Program-made: the position numbers and the translations under genes
Shown here: positions 45,480 through 55,540 of the stretch, in pieces
Layout: the number at the start of each line of letters is the position of its first letter
Position numbering within the stretch: position 1 is the stretch's first letter
Notes under the pieces: model-generated
The model's input: only the letters and a program-made list of their open reading frames with translations
Told to the model about the DNA's origin: nothing
Databases searched by the model: none
From: Flavobacterium lindanitolerans
GTDB lineage: Bacteria > Bacteroidota > Bacteroidia > Flavobacteriales > Flavobacteriaceae
Reading direction: 5' to 3'
Length of the DNA: 64,000 nt
NCBI RefSeq assembly: GCF_002846575.1
Contig: NZ_PJND01000009.1
Location: 248,001-312,000 of the forward strand

Positions 45480-46766
45480 TTGAAACGCATTTTTTTTACC
45501 GCCATTTTTACAAGCTTTTGCCTATCCGGCAAAGCACAGAATACTACAGCAAGAGATACCGTATCGGTTTCCAGGGCTGAAGCCGAAACTATTTTTCTAA
45601 AAAACAACCTGAGACTGCTGTCTGAAAAGCTGAATATCGACCAGGCAGAAGCTCAGGTAATCCAGGCCAGATTGTGGCCAAATCCGCGTTTGGAAGTGGG
45701 TGAAATCAACTTGTGGTCAAATGCAAAATCAGAACAGCTTCCTCCCATTTTTGGAAATTGGGGAAAAACTTCTGAAGTAACTGTTGGTTTGGAACAACTC
45801 ATCTATACGGCACGAAAAAGAAAGAAGCAGATTGAAATGGAAAAAGTAGGCGTAGAAATAGCACAGGAATATTTTCAGGACTTCCTGCGTATTCTAAAAG
45901 TCGAATTCCGAAACAACCTGACGCAGTTACAGTATACTCAGGAAAAACAGAACCTGTATAAAAAGCAACTGACTTCTATCCAAAAACTTCTTACTGCTTA
46001 TTCCAATCAGGCGAAACAAGGGAATATCAGCAAAAGCGAATTCATCCGTCTGAAAGCCTCCGAACTCGAATTTGTAAAACAATTAAGCGATTTGCAAAAA
46101 GAAAACAACCAGCTCCAAAAAGAGCTTAAAACGCTGATGAACCTTCCTCCGCAAAGCTATCTTAAAATAAGCATAGACAAATTCGTCCCGGATTTGGATA
46201 AAGTAGCCAATATCAATCTTGCTGAACTGGCATCTTCTGCTTTGGAAAACCGTCCGGATGTAAAGGCATCGGTTCTTGAAGAGAAATACAATAACCGGAA
46301 ATATAAATATGAATTGTCACAACGCACACCTGATGTCACTTTATTAGCCAGTTATGACAGAGGTGGAAACATCATGAATGACTTTGTGGGTGTGGGATTT
46401 GCCATAGACCTTCCCTTTTTCAGCAGAAACCAGGGAAACATCAAATCTGCCAAAATAGAAATCCAAAAAAGCCAGTATATGAAAGAAGAAAAAAACAATC
46501 AGGCACAGAATGAAGTCATTCAGGCTTATGAAGATTTGGTCGTATCCAAAAGATTATACGAAAATATCGAGGCCTCTTATGAAAAAGACTTAGATCTGCT
46601 TTTGGAAAGCCATCAGAAAAACTTCACCTTGAGAAACACCAGCATGTTGGAATATCTGGACTTTGTCAATGCTTATCTCGAAAACAAAACCATCATTCTG
46701 GATTCTAAAAAAGAACTGAATGAACATTTTGAGGAACTGCAGTTTGTAATAGGCAAAGAGCTTTAA
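45480..46766 (+). CDS. TolC family outer-membrane efflux protein
   Basis: This is the outer-membrane channel of a tripartite metal efflux system (CusC/CzcC type). Starting at TTG 45480 gives a proper signal peptide (MKRIFFTAIFTSFCLSGKAQ, first residue read as Met) and 428 residues. The frame continues to 45444 but that extension precedes the positive n-region. Two outer-efflux repeats (about 45-225 and 245-425) carry the long helical hairpins. The conserved ARLWPNPRLEVG and VGVGFAIDLPFF are typical of CzcC. It is first of three genes with the adaptor and pump. Confidence 0.9.
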   Translation: MKRIFFTAIFTSFCLSGKAQNTTARDTVSVSRAEAETIFLKNNLRLLSEKLNIDQAEAQVIQARLWPNPRLEVGEINLWSNAKSEQLPPIFGNWGKTSEVTVGLEQLIYTARKRKKQIEMEKVGVEIAQEYFQDFLRILKVEFRNNLTQLQYTQEKQNLYKKQLTSIQKLLTAYSNQAKQGNISKSEFIRLKASELEFVKQLSDLQKENNQLQKELKTLMNLPPQSYLKISIDKFVPDLDKVANINLAELASSALENRPDVKASVLEEKYNNRKYKYELSQRTPDVTLLASYDRGGNIMNDFVGVGFAIDLPFFSRNQGNIKSAKIEIQKSQYMKEEKNNQAQNEVIQAYEDLVVSKRLYENIEASYEKDLDLLLESHQKNFTLRNTSMLEYLDFVNAYLENKTIILDSKKELNEHFEELQFVIGKEL

Positions 46767-46793
46767 TCTTCTCTAATTCAGAAAACACATATC

Positions 46794-47870
46794 ATGAAAT
46801 ATATCTATTTAATGCCATTAGCGTTGCTTTTCAGTTGTAACGAAAAAGAAACTGTTACTGAAAAAAACGAAAAATTCTGTCTCAACGACGACCTTAAAAA
46901 GAAAGTCACCATTGAAGAAATAAAAAGAGAACCCGTTTCAGAAACTTTTACGCTGACCGGAAATGTTACTTACAATTCTGATAATGTGATACAGTTTACA
47001 AGCCTCATTAATGGCGTGGTAACCAACACTTATTTTTCTTTGGGCGATTATGTCAAAAAAGGACAGGTATTGGCCGAAATCAAAAGTACGGAACTTAACG
47101 GATTACAATCTGAAAATAAATCGGTTGAATCACAATTGGCTGTAGCACAGCGACAGCTTGCCTCCGTGAAATCAATGTTTGAAGACGGGATTGCATCCCA
47201 AAAAGACCTTATTCAGGCAGAAAGCGAAGTCAAAGTGCTCAAAGCTTCACTTGAAAATATAAAAAGTAACCTGGCATTGTATAGTGCTAGTCCTGAAAAA
47301 TCTGTGTTCCAAATCAAGGCTCCGTCCAATGGTTTTATAGTTGCCAAAAACATGAGCTCAGGAATGCAGATTTCTTCAGGCAGCGAACCCCTGTTTACCA
47401 TATCCGACCTGAATGAGGTTTGGGTTATGGTTAATATTTATGCAACGGACATGCAGAATATCAAAGAAAATATGGAGGTGAAAATCAAAACACTGGCTTA
47501 TCCGGATGAAGTCTTTAGCGGAAAAATTTCGGCTTTATCGCAAGTATTCGATGCTGAAGAACATGTCTTAAAAGCACGAATCGTGATGAAAAATACTGAC
47601 TTGAAGCTAAAACCGGGCATGTCTGCTGATATTATCCTGAACAAATCCAACGCTCCTGCTGAATCCTTACTTGCGGTACCGGTAAAAGCTGTGATTTTTG
47701 ACGACAATCAAAATTTTCTGGTTGTCTACAAAGACGATTGCAATCTTGAAATCAGACAGGTAGACCCTGTAACTAAAAACAGGGAGGTCGTTTATTTCGA
47801 CAAGGGAATCCAGGAAAATGAAAAAATTATTTCTAAAAATCAGCTGCTGATTTATGAAAGCCTAAAATAA
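46794..47870 (+). CDS. RND efflux periplasmic adaptor (CusB/CzcB family)
   Basis: This 358-residue membrane-fusion protein links pump and channel. It is a lipoprotein (lipobox LLFSC, Cys15). The domains run in the usual order: half-lipoyl (GVVTNTYFSLGDYVKKGQVLAEI), a short helical hairpin (about 100-150), the second half-lipoyl (FQIKAPSNGFIVAKNMSSGMQI), the beta-barrel (VWVMVNIYATDMQNI) and a membrane-proximal domain. There is no His-rich N-terminal metal-binding tail. It sits 27 bases after the TolC-type gene and seven bases before the pump gene. Confidence 0.93.
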   Translation: MKYIYLMPLALLFSCNEKETVTEKNEKFCLNDDLKKKVTIEEIKREPVSETFTLTGNVTYNSDNVIQFTSLINGVVTNTYFSLGDYVKKGQVLAEIKSTELNGLQSENKSVESQLAVAQRQLASVKSMFEDGIASQKDLIQAESEVKVLKASLENIKSNLALYSASPEKSVFQIKAPSNGFIVAKNMSSGMQISSGSEPLFTISDLNEVWVMVNIYATDMQNIKENMEVKIKTLAYPDEVFSGKISALSQVFDAEEHVLKARIVMKNTDLKLKPGMSADIILNKSNAPAESLLAVPVKAVIFDDNQNFLVVYKDDCNLEIRQVDPVTKNREVVYFDKGIQENEKIISKNQLLIYESLK

Positions 47871-47877
47871 CATTACA

Positions 47878-50800
47878 ATGCAAAAGCTAGTACAAAGTAT
47901 AGTAGCATTCTCGCTCAAAAATTCGCTTATCGTATTCTTTGCAACCGTGTTGTTGTTTGCCGGAGGAATCATAAGTTATATGCACACTCCTATTGAGGCA
48001 TTTCCGGATGTCACCAACACAAGAGCGCGAATCATCACGCAATGGCCGGGACGAAGCGCCGAAGAAGTAGAAAAATTCATCACCCTGCCCATTTCAAAGC
48101 AGATGAATACCATCCCGAAAAAAGCGGAGGTTCGTTCCATTTCGCTTTTCGGATTGTCTGTTGTTACGGTTCTTTTTAACGAAGACGTAGACGATTTTTA
48201 TGCCCAACAATATGCCTCCAACAGAATGGCAAGTGTTAGCCTTCCCGAAGGAGCCGATGCCGAAATTGACCCGCCTTATGGTGCCACCGGTGAAATTTTC
48301 CGTTATGTCGTAAAGGGCAACCTGCCTATAAAAGAACTTACTGCCATACAGGACTGGGTAATTGAACGGGAATTGGTTTCGGTTCCGGGTGTTGCTAACG
48401 TAGTAAGTTTTGGTGGAGAAGAAAAAATCTACGAAATAAAAATCAATCCGACAGAACTTGTCAACTATGACCTCTCGCCTCTTGACGTTTATGAAGCGGT
48501 TTCCAAAAGCAATATCAATGTGGGTGGTGATGTCATACAGCGTGGTGACCAGGCTTATGTAGTGCGTGGTGTGGGCTTACTGGACAATATTGACGATATC
48601 GGAAACATACTGATTGAAGTAAAAGGTTCTACTCCTATTCTGGTAAAACACGTCGCAGAAGTAAAAATTGGTTCTAAACCCCGATTAGGACAAGTAGGAT
48701 TAGACAATAATGACGATTTGGTAGAGGGAATCGTTGTCATGCTTCGCGGAGAAAATCCAAGTGAAGTTATTGCCAACCTAAGAACCCGAATTGACGAACT
48801 GAATGAAAGAATCTTACCAAAAGGGGTTACTATTGAACCTTTTATAGACAGAACGGAATTGGTCAACACCACCGTCCATACGGTTACAAAAAACCTGATT
48901 GAAGGTGTATTGCTCGTGTCGCTGATTGTTTTCATCTTCATGTATAACTGGCGTACGACCGTTATTGTTGCCTCTGTAATTCCGCTTTCGTTTTTGTTTG
49001 CCATCATCATGTTGCGCATACAAGGACTTCCGGCCAACCTGATTTCTATGGGTGCGCTTGATTTTGGATTGCTGCTGGAAGGAACACTCGTCATTGTGGA
49101 ACAGGTTTTTGTCTCGCTCGAAAAGAAAGCGCATAAGGTGGGAATGCAGCGTTTCAACAATATGTCAAAAATGGGACTTATCAAAAAAAGTGTGGGAAGC
49201 GTGGCAACCTATATTTTCTTTGCCCTAATCATATTAATCGTTGCCCTGTTGCCTATTTTCTCTTTCCAGAAAGTAGAAGGAAAAATGTTCTCCCCGTTGG
49301 CATTTACTTTGGGCTATGCTTTAGTAGGTTCATTGATATTGAGCCTTACTTATGTTCCGGCGATGTGCAAGGTGCTGCTAACCAAAAACATTGTTGAAAA
49401 GGAAAACAAGATTTCCCGATTCTTTAGAGAGAATCTTTATAAAATGTTCCAGTGGAGTGAAAAGCATCGCAGGGCTACCGTATATGGTTTTGTAATCCTG
49501 CTCGCCATTTGCTTTGGACGATTTATGTTCTATGGTTCAGAGTTTATTCCTAAACTGAATGAAGGAGCCATCTATATTCGCGCTACGTTACCAAACAGCA
49601 TCAATCTTGATGAATCCGTACGTCTCACCAAAGAAATGAAAACGAAGCTCCAGAAATTTGACGAGGTAAAATTCATCCTTTCCCAAACCGGAAGGCCAAA
49701 TGACGGAACCGACCCAACCGGCTTTTTCAACATTGAATTTCACATGGAACTGAAACACCAGAACGAATGGAAAAGGAAAATTTCAAAAGAAGACCTGATT
49801 GCTGAAATCAAAGAAAAGCTTGAAGAATATCCGGGCATCAATTTCGGGTTCAGTCAGCCAATTCAGGATAATGTTGAAGAATATGTAGCCGGAGTAAAAA
49901 GTCCGCTGGTTATCAAAATATTTGGTGATGATTTGTTCAAACTGGAAGAATATGCCAATAAGGTAGCCAAATCAATTGCTCCTGTAAAAGGTATTGAAGA
50001 TGTGAATGTGTATAAAAATATTGGGCTGCCGGAATTGCGAATCCAGTTGCATGATTCAAAAATGGCGCGCTATGGCGTAAAAACTTCTGATGCACAGGCA
50101 GTAATTGCGATGACAATTGGCGGTCAGGCGGCAACTACATTCTATGAAAACGAACGTATGTTTGATGTTAGAATCCGTTTTGAAAAAGAATACAGAGACT
50201 CTAAAGAAAAAATAGAAAATATCCTGATTCCTGCCATGGACGGTAAAAAAGTGCCGCTGCGTGAAATTGCAACGGTCAGCTATCAAACCGGGCCAACCTT
50301 TATTTACAGAGAAGGTAACAGCCGTTACATTGCCATTGGTTTCAGTATTGAAGGACGTGATTTGGGCAGTACTATCGCAGAAGCCCAGAAAAAAGTAGCT
50401 GCCGAAGTCAAGCTTCCGAAAGAAAATACCATGAAATGGGCCGGTGAATTCGAAAGTAAGGAACGTGCTTCCAAACAATTAGCAATTATTGTTCCGGTGG
50501 TATTATTATTTATACTGTTCCTGCTGTATTTCAATTTTGGAAACATGAAAGACACATTGATTGCAACCAGTACGATTCCGTATGCCTTTGCGGGAGGTTT
50601 CCTTTCGTTATGGATGACAGGAACCATCTTCGGGATTTCCGCAGGTATTGGTTTTATTATCCTTTTTGGAGTTAACACTATTAACGGAATCATTTTGATT
50701 GCCGTCATGAAAGATAATCTTCGGGCTAAAATGCCTTTAAAGCAAGCCATTTCCGAAGGTGTTTACAGCAGAATTCGTCCCATTGTGATGATTGCGCTGA

Positions 50801-50967
50801 TGGGTTCCATGGGTCTATTACCTGCGGCGCTTTCATCAGGGATGGGTTCCGAAATCCAAAAACCTTTAGCCATTATGATTGTAGGCGGCCTGCTTTTCTG
50901 TATGATTTTTTCATTGACTGTCCTGCCGCAGGTATTTTATATCGCCTATAGAAAAAAACATGAGTAG
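47878..50967 (+). CDS. CusA/CzcA-type heavy-metal efflux RND pump
   Basis: This 1029-residue HME-RND inner-membrane pump has twelve transmembrane helices and two large periplasmic loops. The opening AFPDVTNTRARIITQWPGRSAEEVEKFITLP is typical of the HME family. In helix 4 the proton-relay residues read D395, E401 and E408 (DFGLLLEG..VIVE), where CzcA has Asp, Asp and Glu. The middle Asp is thus a Glu. The exported metal (Cu, Zn, Co, Cd) cannot be named with confidence. It completes an operon with the adaptor and TolC-type genes, under the upstream two-component system. Confidence 0.94.
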   Translation: MQKLVQSIVAFSLKNSLIVFFATVLLFAGGIISYMHTPIEAFPDVTNTRARIITQWPGRSAEEVEKFITLPISKQMNTIPKKAEVRSISLFGLSVVTVLFNEDVDDFYAQQYASNRMASVSLPEGADAEIDPPYGATGEIFRYVVKGNLPIKELTAIQDWVIERELVSVPGVANVVSFGGEEKIYEIKINPTELVNYDLSPLDVYEAVSKSNINVGGDVIQRGDQAYVVRGVGLLDNIDDIGNILIEVKGSTPILVKHVAEVKIGSKPRLGQVGLDNNDDLVEGIVVMLRGENPSEVIANLRTRIDELNERILPKGVTIEPFIDRTELVNTTVHTVTKNLIEGVLLVSLIVFIFMYNWRTTVIVASVIPLSFLFAIIMLRIQGLPANLISMGALDFGLLLEGTLVIVEQVFVSLEKKAHKVGMQRFNNMSKMGLIKKSVGSVATYIFFALIILIVALLPIFSFQKVEGKMFSPLAFTLGYALVGSLILSLTYVPAMCKVLLTKNIVEKENKISRFFRENLYKMFQWSEKHRRATVYGFVILLAICFGRFMFYGSEFIPKLNEGAIYIRATLPNSINLDESVRLTKEMKTKLQKFDEVKFILSQTGRPNDGTDPTGFFNIEFHMELKHQNEWKRKISKEDLIAEIKEKLEEYPGINFGFSQPIQDNVEEYVAGVKSPLVIKIFGDDLFKLEEYANKVAKSIAPVKGIEDVNVYKNIGLPELRIQLHDSKMARYGVKTSDAQAVIAMTIGGQAATTFYENERMFDVRIRFEKEYRDSKEKIENILIPAMDGKKVPLREIATVSYQTGPTFIYREGNSRYIAIGFSIEGRDLGSTIAEAQKKVAAEVKLPKENTMKWAGEFESKERASKQLAIIVPVVLLFILFLLYFNFGNMKDTLIATSTIPYAFAGGFLSLWMTGTIFGISAGIGFIILFGVNTINGIILIAVMKDNLRAKMPLKQAISEGVYSRIRPIVMIALMGSMGLLPAALSSGMGSEIQKPLAIMIVGGLLFCMIFSLTVLPQVFYIAYRKKHE

Positions 50968-51005
50968 TTGCATGTTGGTTTGTTTTATTTTTGGTTAATA
51001 GGGTT

Positions 51006-51038
51006 CAAAGCTCCAATTATTGGGGCTTTGTTCTTTTT
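51006..51038 (+). terminator. terminator of the efflux operon
   Basis: CAAAGCTCCA (51006-51015) pairs with TGGGGCTTTG (51021-51030), including one G-T pair, and is followed by a T-rich tract. Confidence 0.8.
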
Positions 51039-51080
51039 TGGCGGTAAAAAACAAAAGGAATCCGTTTAATAATTAAAGAC

Positions 51081-51088
51081 TATCTTTG
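51081..51088 (+). promoter_or_regulatory. candidate -7 element of the DEAD-box helicase gene
   Basis: TATCTTTG is a perfect TAnnTTTG. It would start transcription near 51095, some 34 bases before ATG 51129. No standard -33 TTTG is seen. Confidence 0.45.
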
Positions 51089-51128
51089 CCGCATATTTGC
51101 AATTAATGCAACTATTAAATTTGATTTT

Positions 51129-52382
51129 ATGTTATTTGAAGATTTATCTCTTTCTAAAAGTATACAAACAGCCGTTCACGAACTTGGCTACATTGAAGCC
51201 ACTCCTATCCAGGAAAAATCCATCCCGATTATACTGGCCGGAAATGATTTGGTAGGCTGTGCACAAACCGGTACCGGAAAAACCGGTGCTTTTGCTATTC
51301 CTATTGTTCATCATTTGCACCGTATTGTAGGTTCTGCTAAGAAAACAAAACAAATAAGGGCGCTCGTTGTTACGCCTACCCGCGAATTGGCCGTACAAAT
51401 AGGACAAAGTTTTGATGCCTATGCAAAATATACCAATCTGGTACAGCTAACCATTTTTGGTGGTGTTTCGCAAGTGCCACAAGTAGAACTGCTAAAAAAG
51501 GGCGTTGACATCCTAATCGTTACACCGGGAAGATTGCTCGACCTTCACAAACAAGGTTTTATCAATCTTGACCACCTTCATACCCTGGTTCTGGACGAAG
51601 CCGACCAGATGCTTGACATGGGGTTTATCCATGATGTGAAAAAGATAGTAAAGCTTACGCCAAAAAACAGGCAGACGCTTTTATTTTCGGCTACTATGCC
51701 AATGGCTATCCGCGAATTGGCTGAAACTTTCCTGAACCAACCGGAATATGTTTCCGTTTCTCCTCCGTCAACAACGGCTGAAACTGTAGAGCAGCGTATT
51801 TATTTTGTTCATAAAACTGACAAGCGAAAATTATTATACCATTTAATCCGAAATGAAAAAATTTCTGATGTACTTGTTTTTGCCAGAACCAAACACGGTG
51901 CTGACAACGTTGTCAAAGCGCTAAGAAAACAGGGCGTAGCTGCTGAAGCCATTCATGGTGATAAATCACAAAATGCCAGACAGCGCGTATTGGACAGTTT
52001 TAAGAGTAAGGAAGTTGGTGTGCTTGTTGCTACCGATATTGCGGCAAGAGGAATCGATATTGACAAGCTGCCTTACATCATCAACTTTGATCTTCCTAAC
52101 GTTCCGGAAACCTATGTGCATAGAATTGGAAGAACCGGACGTGCCGGAAATGGTGGTATTGCCATATCATTCTGTTCCAAAGACGAAGAAGTCTACTGGA
52201 AAGATATTCAGCGACTCATCAAAGTCAATGTCAAAACAATTGGCGACCATCCCTATCCGTGGAAAGACGAAGAAGAACCTAATCCGGATGCAAAACCTGA
52301 TTTCCGTCATAAAAATAAATCTAAAGGAAATAATTCGAGAAAATCGGATGCCTCAAAAAAGAATAAGAAACGCTGGTATTAA
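51129..52382 (+). CDS. DEAD-box ATP-dependent RNA helicase (RhlE-like)
   Basis: This 417-residue helicase unwinds structured RNA in ribosome assembly or mRNA decay. All core motifs are present: Q motif TPIQEKSIP, motif I AQTGTGKT, Ia PTRELAVQI, Ib TPGRLLDL, II VLDEADQML, III SATMP, V TDIAARGIDID and VI HRIGRTGR. The short, very basic C-terminal tail (HKNKSKGNNSRKSDASKKNKKRWY) is an RNA-binding extension of the RhlE class. The terminator hairpin overlaps its last codons. It is single, with its own promoter. Confidence 0.95.
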   Translation: MLFEDLSLSKSIQTAVHELGYIEATPIQEKSIPIILAGNDLVGCAQTGTGKTGAFAIPIVHHLHRIVGSAKKTKQIRALVVTPTRELAVQIGQSFDAYAKYTNLVQLTIFGGVSQVPQVELLKKGVDILIVTPGRLLDLHKQGFINLDHLHTLVLDEADQMLDMGFIHDVKKIVKLTPKNRQTLLFSATMPMAIRELAETFLNQPEYVSVSPPSTTAETVEQRIYFVHKTDKRKLLYHLIRNEKISDVLVFARTKHGADNVVKALRKQGVAAEAIHGDKSQNARQRVLDSFKSKEVGVLVATDIAARGIDIDKLPYIINFDLPNVPETYVHRIGRTGRAGNGGIAISFCSKDEEVYWKDIQRLIKVNVKTIGDHPYPWKDEEEPNPDAKPDFRHKNKSKGNNSRKSDASKKNKKRWY

Positions 52383-52394
52383 CCAGCGTTTTTT
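52369..52394 (+). terminator. terminator overlapping the helicase stop codon
   Basis: CGCTGGT (52371-52377) pairs with ACCAGCG (52382-52388), followed by T6. The stem includes the last codons and the stop. Confidence 0.87.
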
Positions 52395-52431
52395 GTCTTA
52401 AATTTGTATTTCTGATATAATCTCCTCTACC

Positions 52432-53262
52432 ATGAAATCTGTTTTTCTTTTTCTTCTGCTTGCAAGTCAGGTAACATTTTCTCAAGACCTTAAAATCATG
52501 AGCTACAACATCCGTCTCGATACCCAAAGTGATGGCGATAACCAATGGTCAAAACGAAAAGAATTCCTGACAGACCAGGTGAAATTCTATATGCCGGATT
52601 TTATGGGCGTACAGGAAGCATTACCGCAACAGATGAGCTATATTGACAGTACGTTAACCGGTTATGGTTTTATTGGGAAAGGCAGAGACGATGGAAAATC
52701 AAAAGGAGAACATAGTGCTATTTTCTATAACTCTGATAAGTTCAAACTTTTGGAAGAAAATACTTTCTGGCTATCTGAAACTCCTGAAAAACCATCAAAA
52801 GGTTGGGATGCGGCCTATAACAGAGTATGCACTTACGGTTTGTTCCAAAACAAGAAAAACAAAAAGAAAGTATGGGTGTTCAATACGCATTTTGACCATG
52901 TTGGTGATATTGCCAGAGCCGAAAGTTCTAAACTTATTTTAGAAAAAATCAGAAAAATTAACAGAGACAATCTTCCTGTTGTCCTTACCGGCGATTTCAA
53001 CCTTGAAGCTGATACGCGACCATTGCAATTGATTAAGGAACAAATGGACGATGCCCAAAAAGTATGCAGAGGCATTGTATTTGGTCCCGAAGGTACTTTT
53101 AATGCTTTTGAATTTAATAAGCCGGTGACTACAAGAATTGACTATATTTTTATCAACAGGAATACGATGGAAGTTGTCAAATTTGCCACATTGAGCGATT
53201 CAAAAGATTGCCGTTATCCATCTGACCACCTTCCGATTTATGCCGAAATCAATTTCAGATAA
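52432..53262 (+). CDS. secreted endonuclease/exonuclease/phosphatase family protein
   Basis: This 276-residue exported protein (signal peptide ending in TFSQ) has the EEP (DNase I / sphingomyelinase-like) fold. The metal and catalytic motifs are MSYNIRLDT, GVQEAL with the Mg-binding Glu, FNTHFDHVG, TGDFNLEAD and SDHLPIYAEI with the catalytic Asp-His. Substrates in this superfamily range from nucleic acids to phosphoinositides, so the target is open. The gene ends one base before the convergent hybrid kinase gene, with no terminator. Confidence 0.9.
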   Translation: MKSVFLFLLLASQVTFSQDLKIMSYNIRLDTQSDGDNQWSKRKEFLTDQVKFYMPDFMGVQEALPQQMSYIDSTLTGYGFIGKGRDDGKSKGEHSAIFYNSDKFKLLEENTFWLSETPEKPSKGWDAAYNRVCTYGLFQNKKNKKKVWVFNTHFDHVGDIARAESSKLILEKIRKINRDNLPVVLTGDFNLEADTRPLQLIKEQMDDAQKVCRGIVFGPEGTFNAFEFNKPVTTRIDYIFINRNTMEVVKFATLSDSKDCRYPSDHLPIYAEINFR

Positions 53263-53263
53263 G

Positions 53264-55471
53264 CTAATGTACATGCTTAGCAATCTGGCTGTTAATAATC
53301 TGAAATAAACGCAGAGGTTCAAATGGTTTTATGAGGATGTCGTCCATTCCGGACAATTTGGCTTCGTCTGTAATTTCATCCTTATCAAATGCAGTAAGCG
53401 CAATTACAGGAATGTCAATACCTTTGTCACGAATCATTCGTGTAGTTTCAAATCCGTTAATGACCGGCATATTAATATCCATCAGGATAGCATCAAAATT
53501 TTCCTTGTCAAGAATTTCAAGAGCGGCATAACCGTCATCAACAACAACGCATTTGTAATTGTTTTTCTCAATGATTTTTTTGGTTACCATCTGGTTGATT
53601 TTGTTGTCTTCTACCACCAGAATTTTATAAGAAGAACTATTGGTTGTATCAACATCTATGTTTTCAATATAAGATTTTGTGGCATTGGCATCATATTCAA
53701 AAGGAATGATAAATGTTACTGTTGTGCCCTCTCCTTCCTTACTTTCCAGTTGAATAGTACTTCCTAAAAGCTCCAAAAGACGTTTTACGATAGACAAGCC
53801 AAGCCCTGTTCCCTGATAATCTCCTTCCTTCCGGTCTATCTGTACAAATTTTTCAAAAATCTTGTTCTGGTTTTCTATCGCAATCCCACAGCCATTATCC
53901 ACAATCTCAAATTTGACGTGATGTATATTGCCTACTTTTTTCACCAATGCTGCGGTTAATCGTATAGTTCCGTTTTGTGTAAATTTTAAGGCATTGCTGG
54001 TAAGATTTACCAAAATCTGTGACAAACGCAGTTTATCGCCTATCAGATATTCCGGTATTTCTATACCTACATCAATGAGTACCTTATTTTTGTTTTTGAT
54101 GGCAATGAACTGTAAGGCTTCCTTGACCTTTTCAATTTCATCCATAATATTGAGCGGCAATTCCTCCAAAACAATTTTCTTATCTTCTATTTTATGAATC
54201 TGAAGCAGGTCATTGACAAGCGAAAGAAGATAGCGCGCCGAAAACTTTAAGGAATTGATATGTGGGCTATTTTCCAATTCTTTATGTTCATCCAGAATTA
54301 AATTGGTAACTCCTATGACGCCATACAAAGGAGTCCTCAATTCGTGGGTTACCGTAGAAATAAACTGGCTTTTTAATTTGGAAGATTCTTCGGCCTTGTC
54401 TTTTGCAATTTTTAATTCGGCATTACTTTCCAAAAGCTGCTGGTTGACTTTTTTTCTGTAGATACTGTTTTTATAGAAAGTATAAAGCAACAGTAGTAAA
54501 ATGATAAGGATGGCCAGGAATAGTATAACGATGATTTTAGAATTTTTCAGATTTTCCTGCTGTGCATATTTTTCGAGTTCAATTTTATCAATCTTTCTTC
54601 TCGATTCATCCAATTCAATCTGAACGCCTGCTATCTGGGCACTTTTCATTTTTTCATGATTGTGCAAATCATCTTTCAGCTTTTCATAATTGACTTTATT
54701 CAGATACGCATTTTTATAATCTTTTATTTCATACAGGTGTTTTGAATATTCGGCATAAGCATCTGCCAGAGCATTTTGTTGTTTGTATCTGATTCCGTAA
54801 TCAATTGCAGTCCTGAAATAAAAACCGGCCCGCCTGGCATCTCCCTTATTGCTGTAATACATTCCTAAAAGATTGTTTACAATCACTCTCGATTCGATAT
54901 CGCCATATTTATCAAGATGCTTTTCAACATCTTTAACATAGGGATAACCCTGTTCAAAATCTTTTTTATTAAAATAAGCCCAGGCCAGGTTCATTTCCGT
55001 AAAGATAATCTCTGTGGTATCTTTTCCTTTATTGGCGTATTGTAATGATTTTTTATAATGGTAGATTCCTTTATCGTAATCTTTAATTACAAAATTGTAG
55101 ATGTTGCCAATATTGTTATGAATCCAATCTTTTATGGTGTCATTTTTGGTCTTCAGTGAATATTGGAGTGCCTTATTATAATAAGCAAGAGCCATTTTTG
55201 TATTCAAAAGCTCTTCATGGCAACCGGCAATAGTATTGTAGGACATCGCAACATAGTCATATTGCTTGTTTTTGTAAGCCAGATTGAGAGCCTGTTTTGA
55301 AACCTGCAGCGATTCCATATATTTCAGGTCTATGAGTAGGCCATCTGCTTTGCATATGAGATCATAAATCTTAACCCTTACTTTGTTTAATGAGTCTTTC
55401 TCCTGTGAAAAGGACTGATTGTAAAAAAATAATGAGATAAGAACAAATGAAATTATTCTATTTCGGGGCAT
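53264..55471 (-). CDS. TPR-containing hybrid sensor histidine kinase / response regulator
   Basis: This 735-residue hybrid kinase has a signal peptide and a periplasmic TPR domain (about 45-260, e.g. MALAYYNKALQYS, GIYHYKKSLQYA). A coiled coil, one transmembrane helix (about 313-332), HisKA with His376 (THELRTPLYG) and HATPase_c (NLTSNALKFTQNG, GTGLGLSIVKRL) follow. A C-terminal receiver domain (from about 612) has its Asp in ILMDINMP and Lys in LIKPF. There is no output domain, so the phosphate probably passes to another protein. TPR kinases of this kind are frequent in Bacteroidota. It is an orphan. Confidence 0.93.
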   Translation of the reverse strand: MPRNRIISFVLISLFFYNQSFSQEKDSLNKVRVKIYDLICKADGLLIDLKYMESLQVSKQALNLAYKNKQYDYVAMSYNTIAGCHEELLNTKMALAYYNKALQYSLKTKNDTIKDWIHNNIGNIYNFVIKDYDKGIYHYKKSLQYANKGKDTTEIIFTEMNLAWAYFNKKDFEQGYPYVKDVEKHLDKYGDIESRVIVNNLLGMYYSNKGDARRAGFYFRTAIDYGIRYKQQNALADAYAEYSKHLYEIKDYKNAYLNKVNYEKLKDDLHNHEKMKSAQIAGVQIELDESRRKIDKIELEKYAQQENLKNSKIIVILFLAILIILLLLLYTFYKNSIYRKKVNQQLLESNAELKIAKDKAEESSKLKSQFISTVTHELRTPLYGVIGVTNLILDEHKELENSPHINSLKFSARYLLSLVNDLLQIHKIEDKKIVLEELPLNIMDEIEKVKEALQFIAIKNKNKVLIDVGIEIPEYLIGDKLRLSQILVNLTSNALKFTQNGTIRLTAALVKKVGNIHHVKFEIVDNGCGIAIENQNKIFEKFVQIDRKEGDYQGTGLGLSIVKRLLELLGSTIQLESKEGEGTTVTFIIPFEYDANATKSYIENIDVDTTNSSSYKILVVEDNKINQMVTKKIIEKNNYKCVVVDDGYAALEILDKENFDAILMDINMPVINGFETTRMIRDKGIDIPVIALTAFDKDEITDEAKLSGMDDILIKPFEPLRLFQIINSQIAKHVH

Positions 55472-55504
55472 AGATAATTTTTATCCAAATATACTTATAT
55501 AATG

Positions 55505-55532
55505 AAAAAATCCCGGTATGAACCGAGATTTT
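55505..55532 (-). terminator. terminator after ettA
   Basis: On the minus strand the hairpin AATCTCGGT..ACCGGGATT (one mismatch) is followed by T6, nine bases after the ettA stop. Confidence 0.75.
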
Positions 55533-55540
55533 GTTACTTT

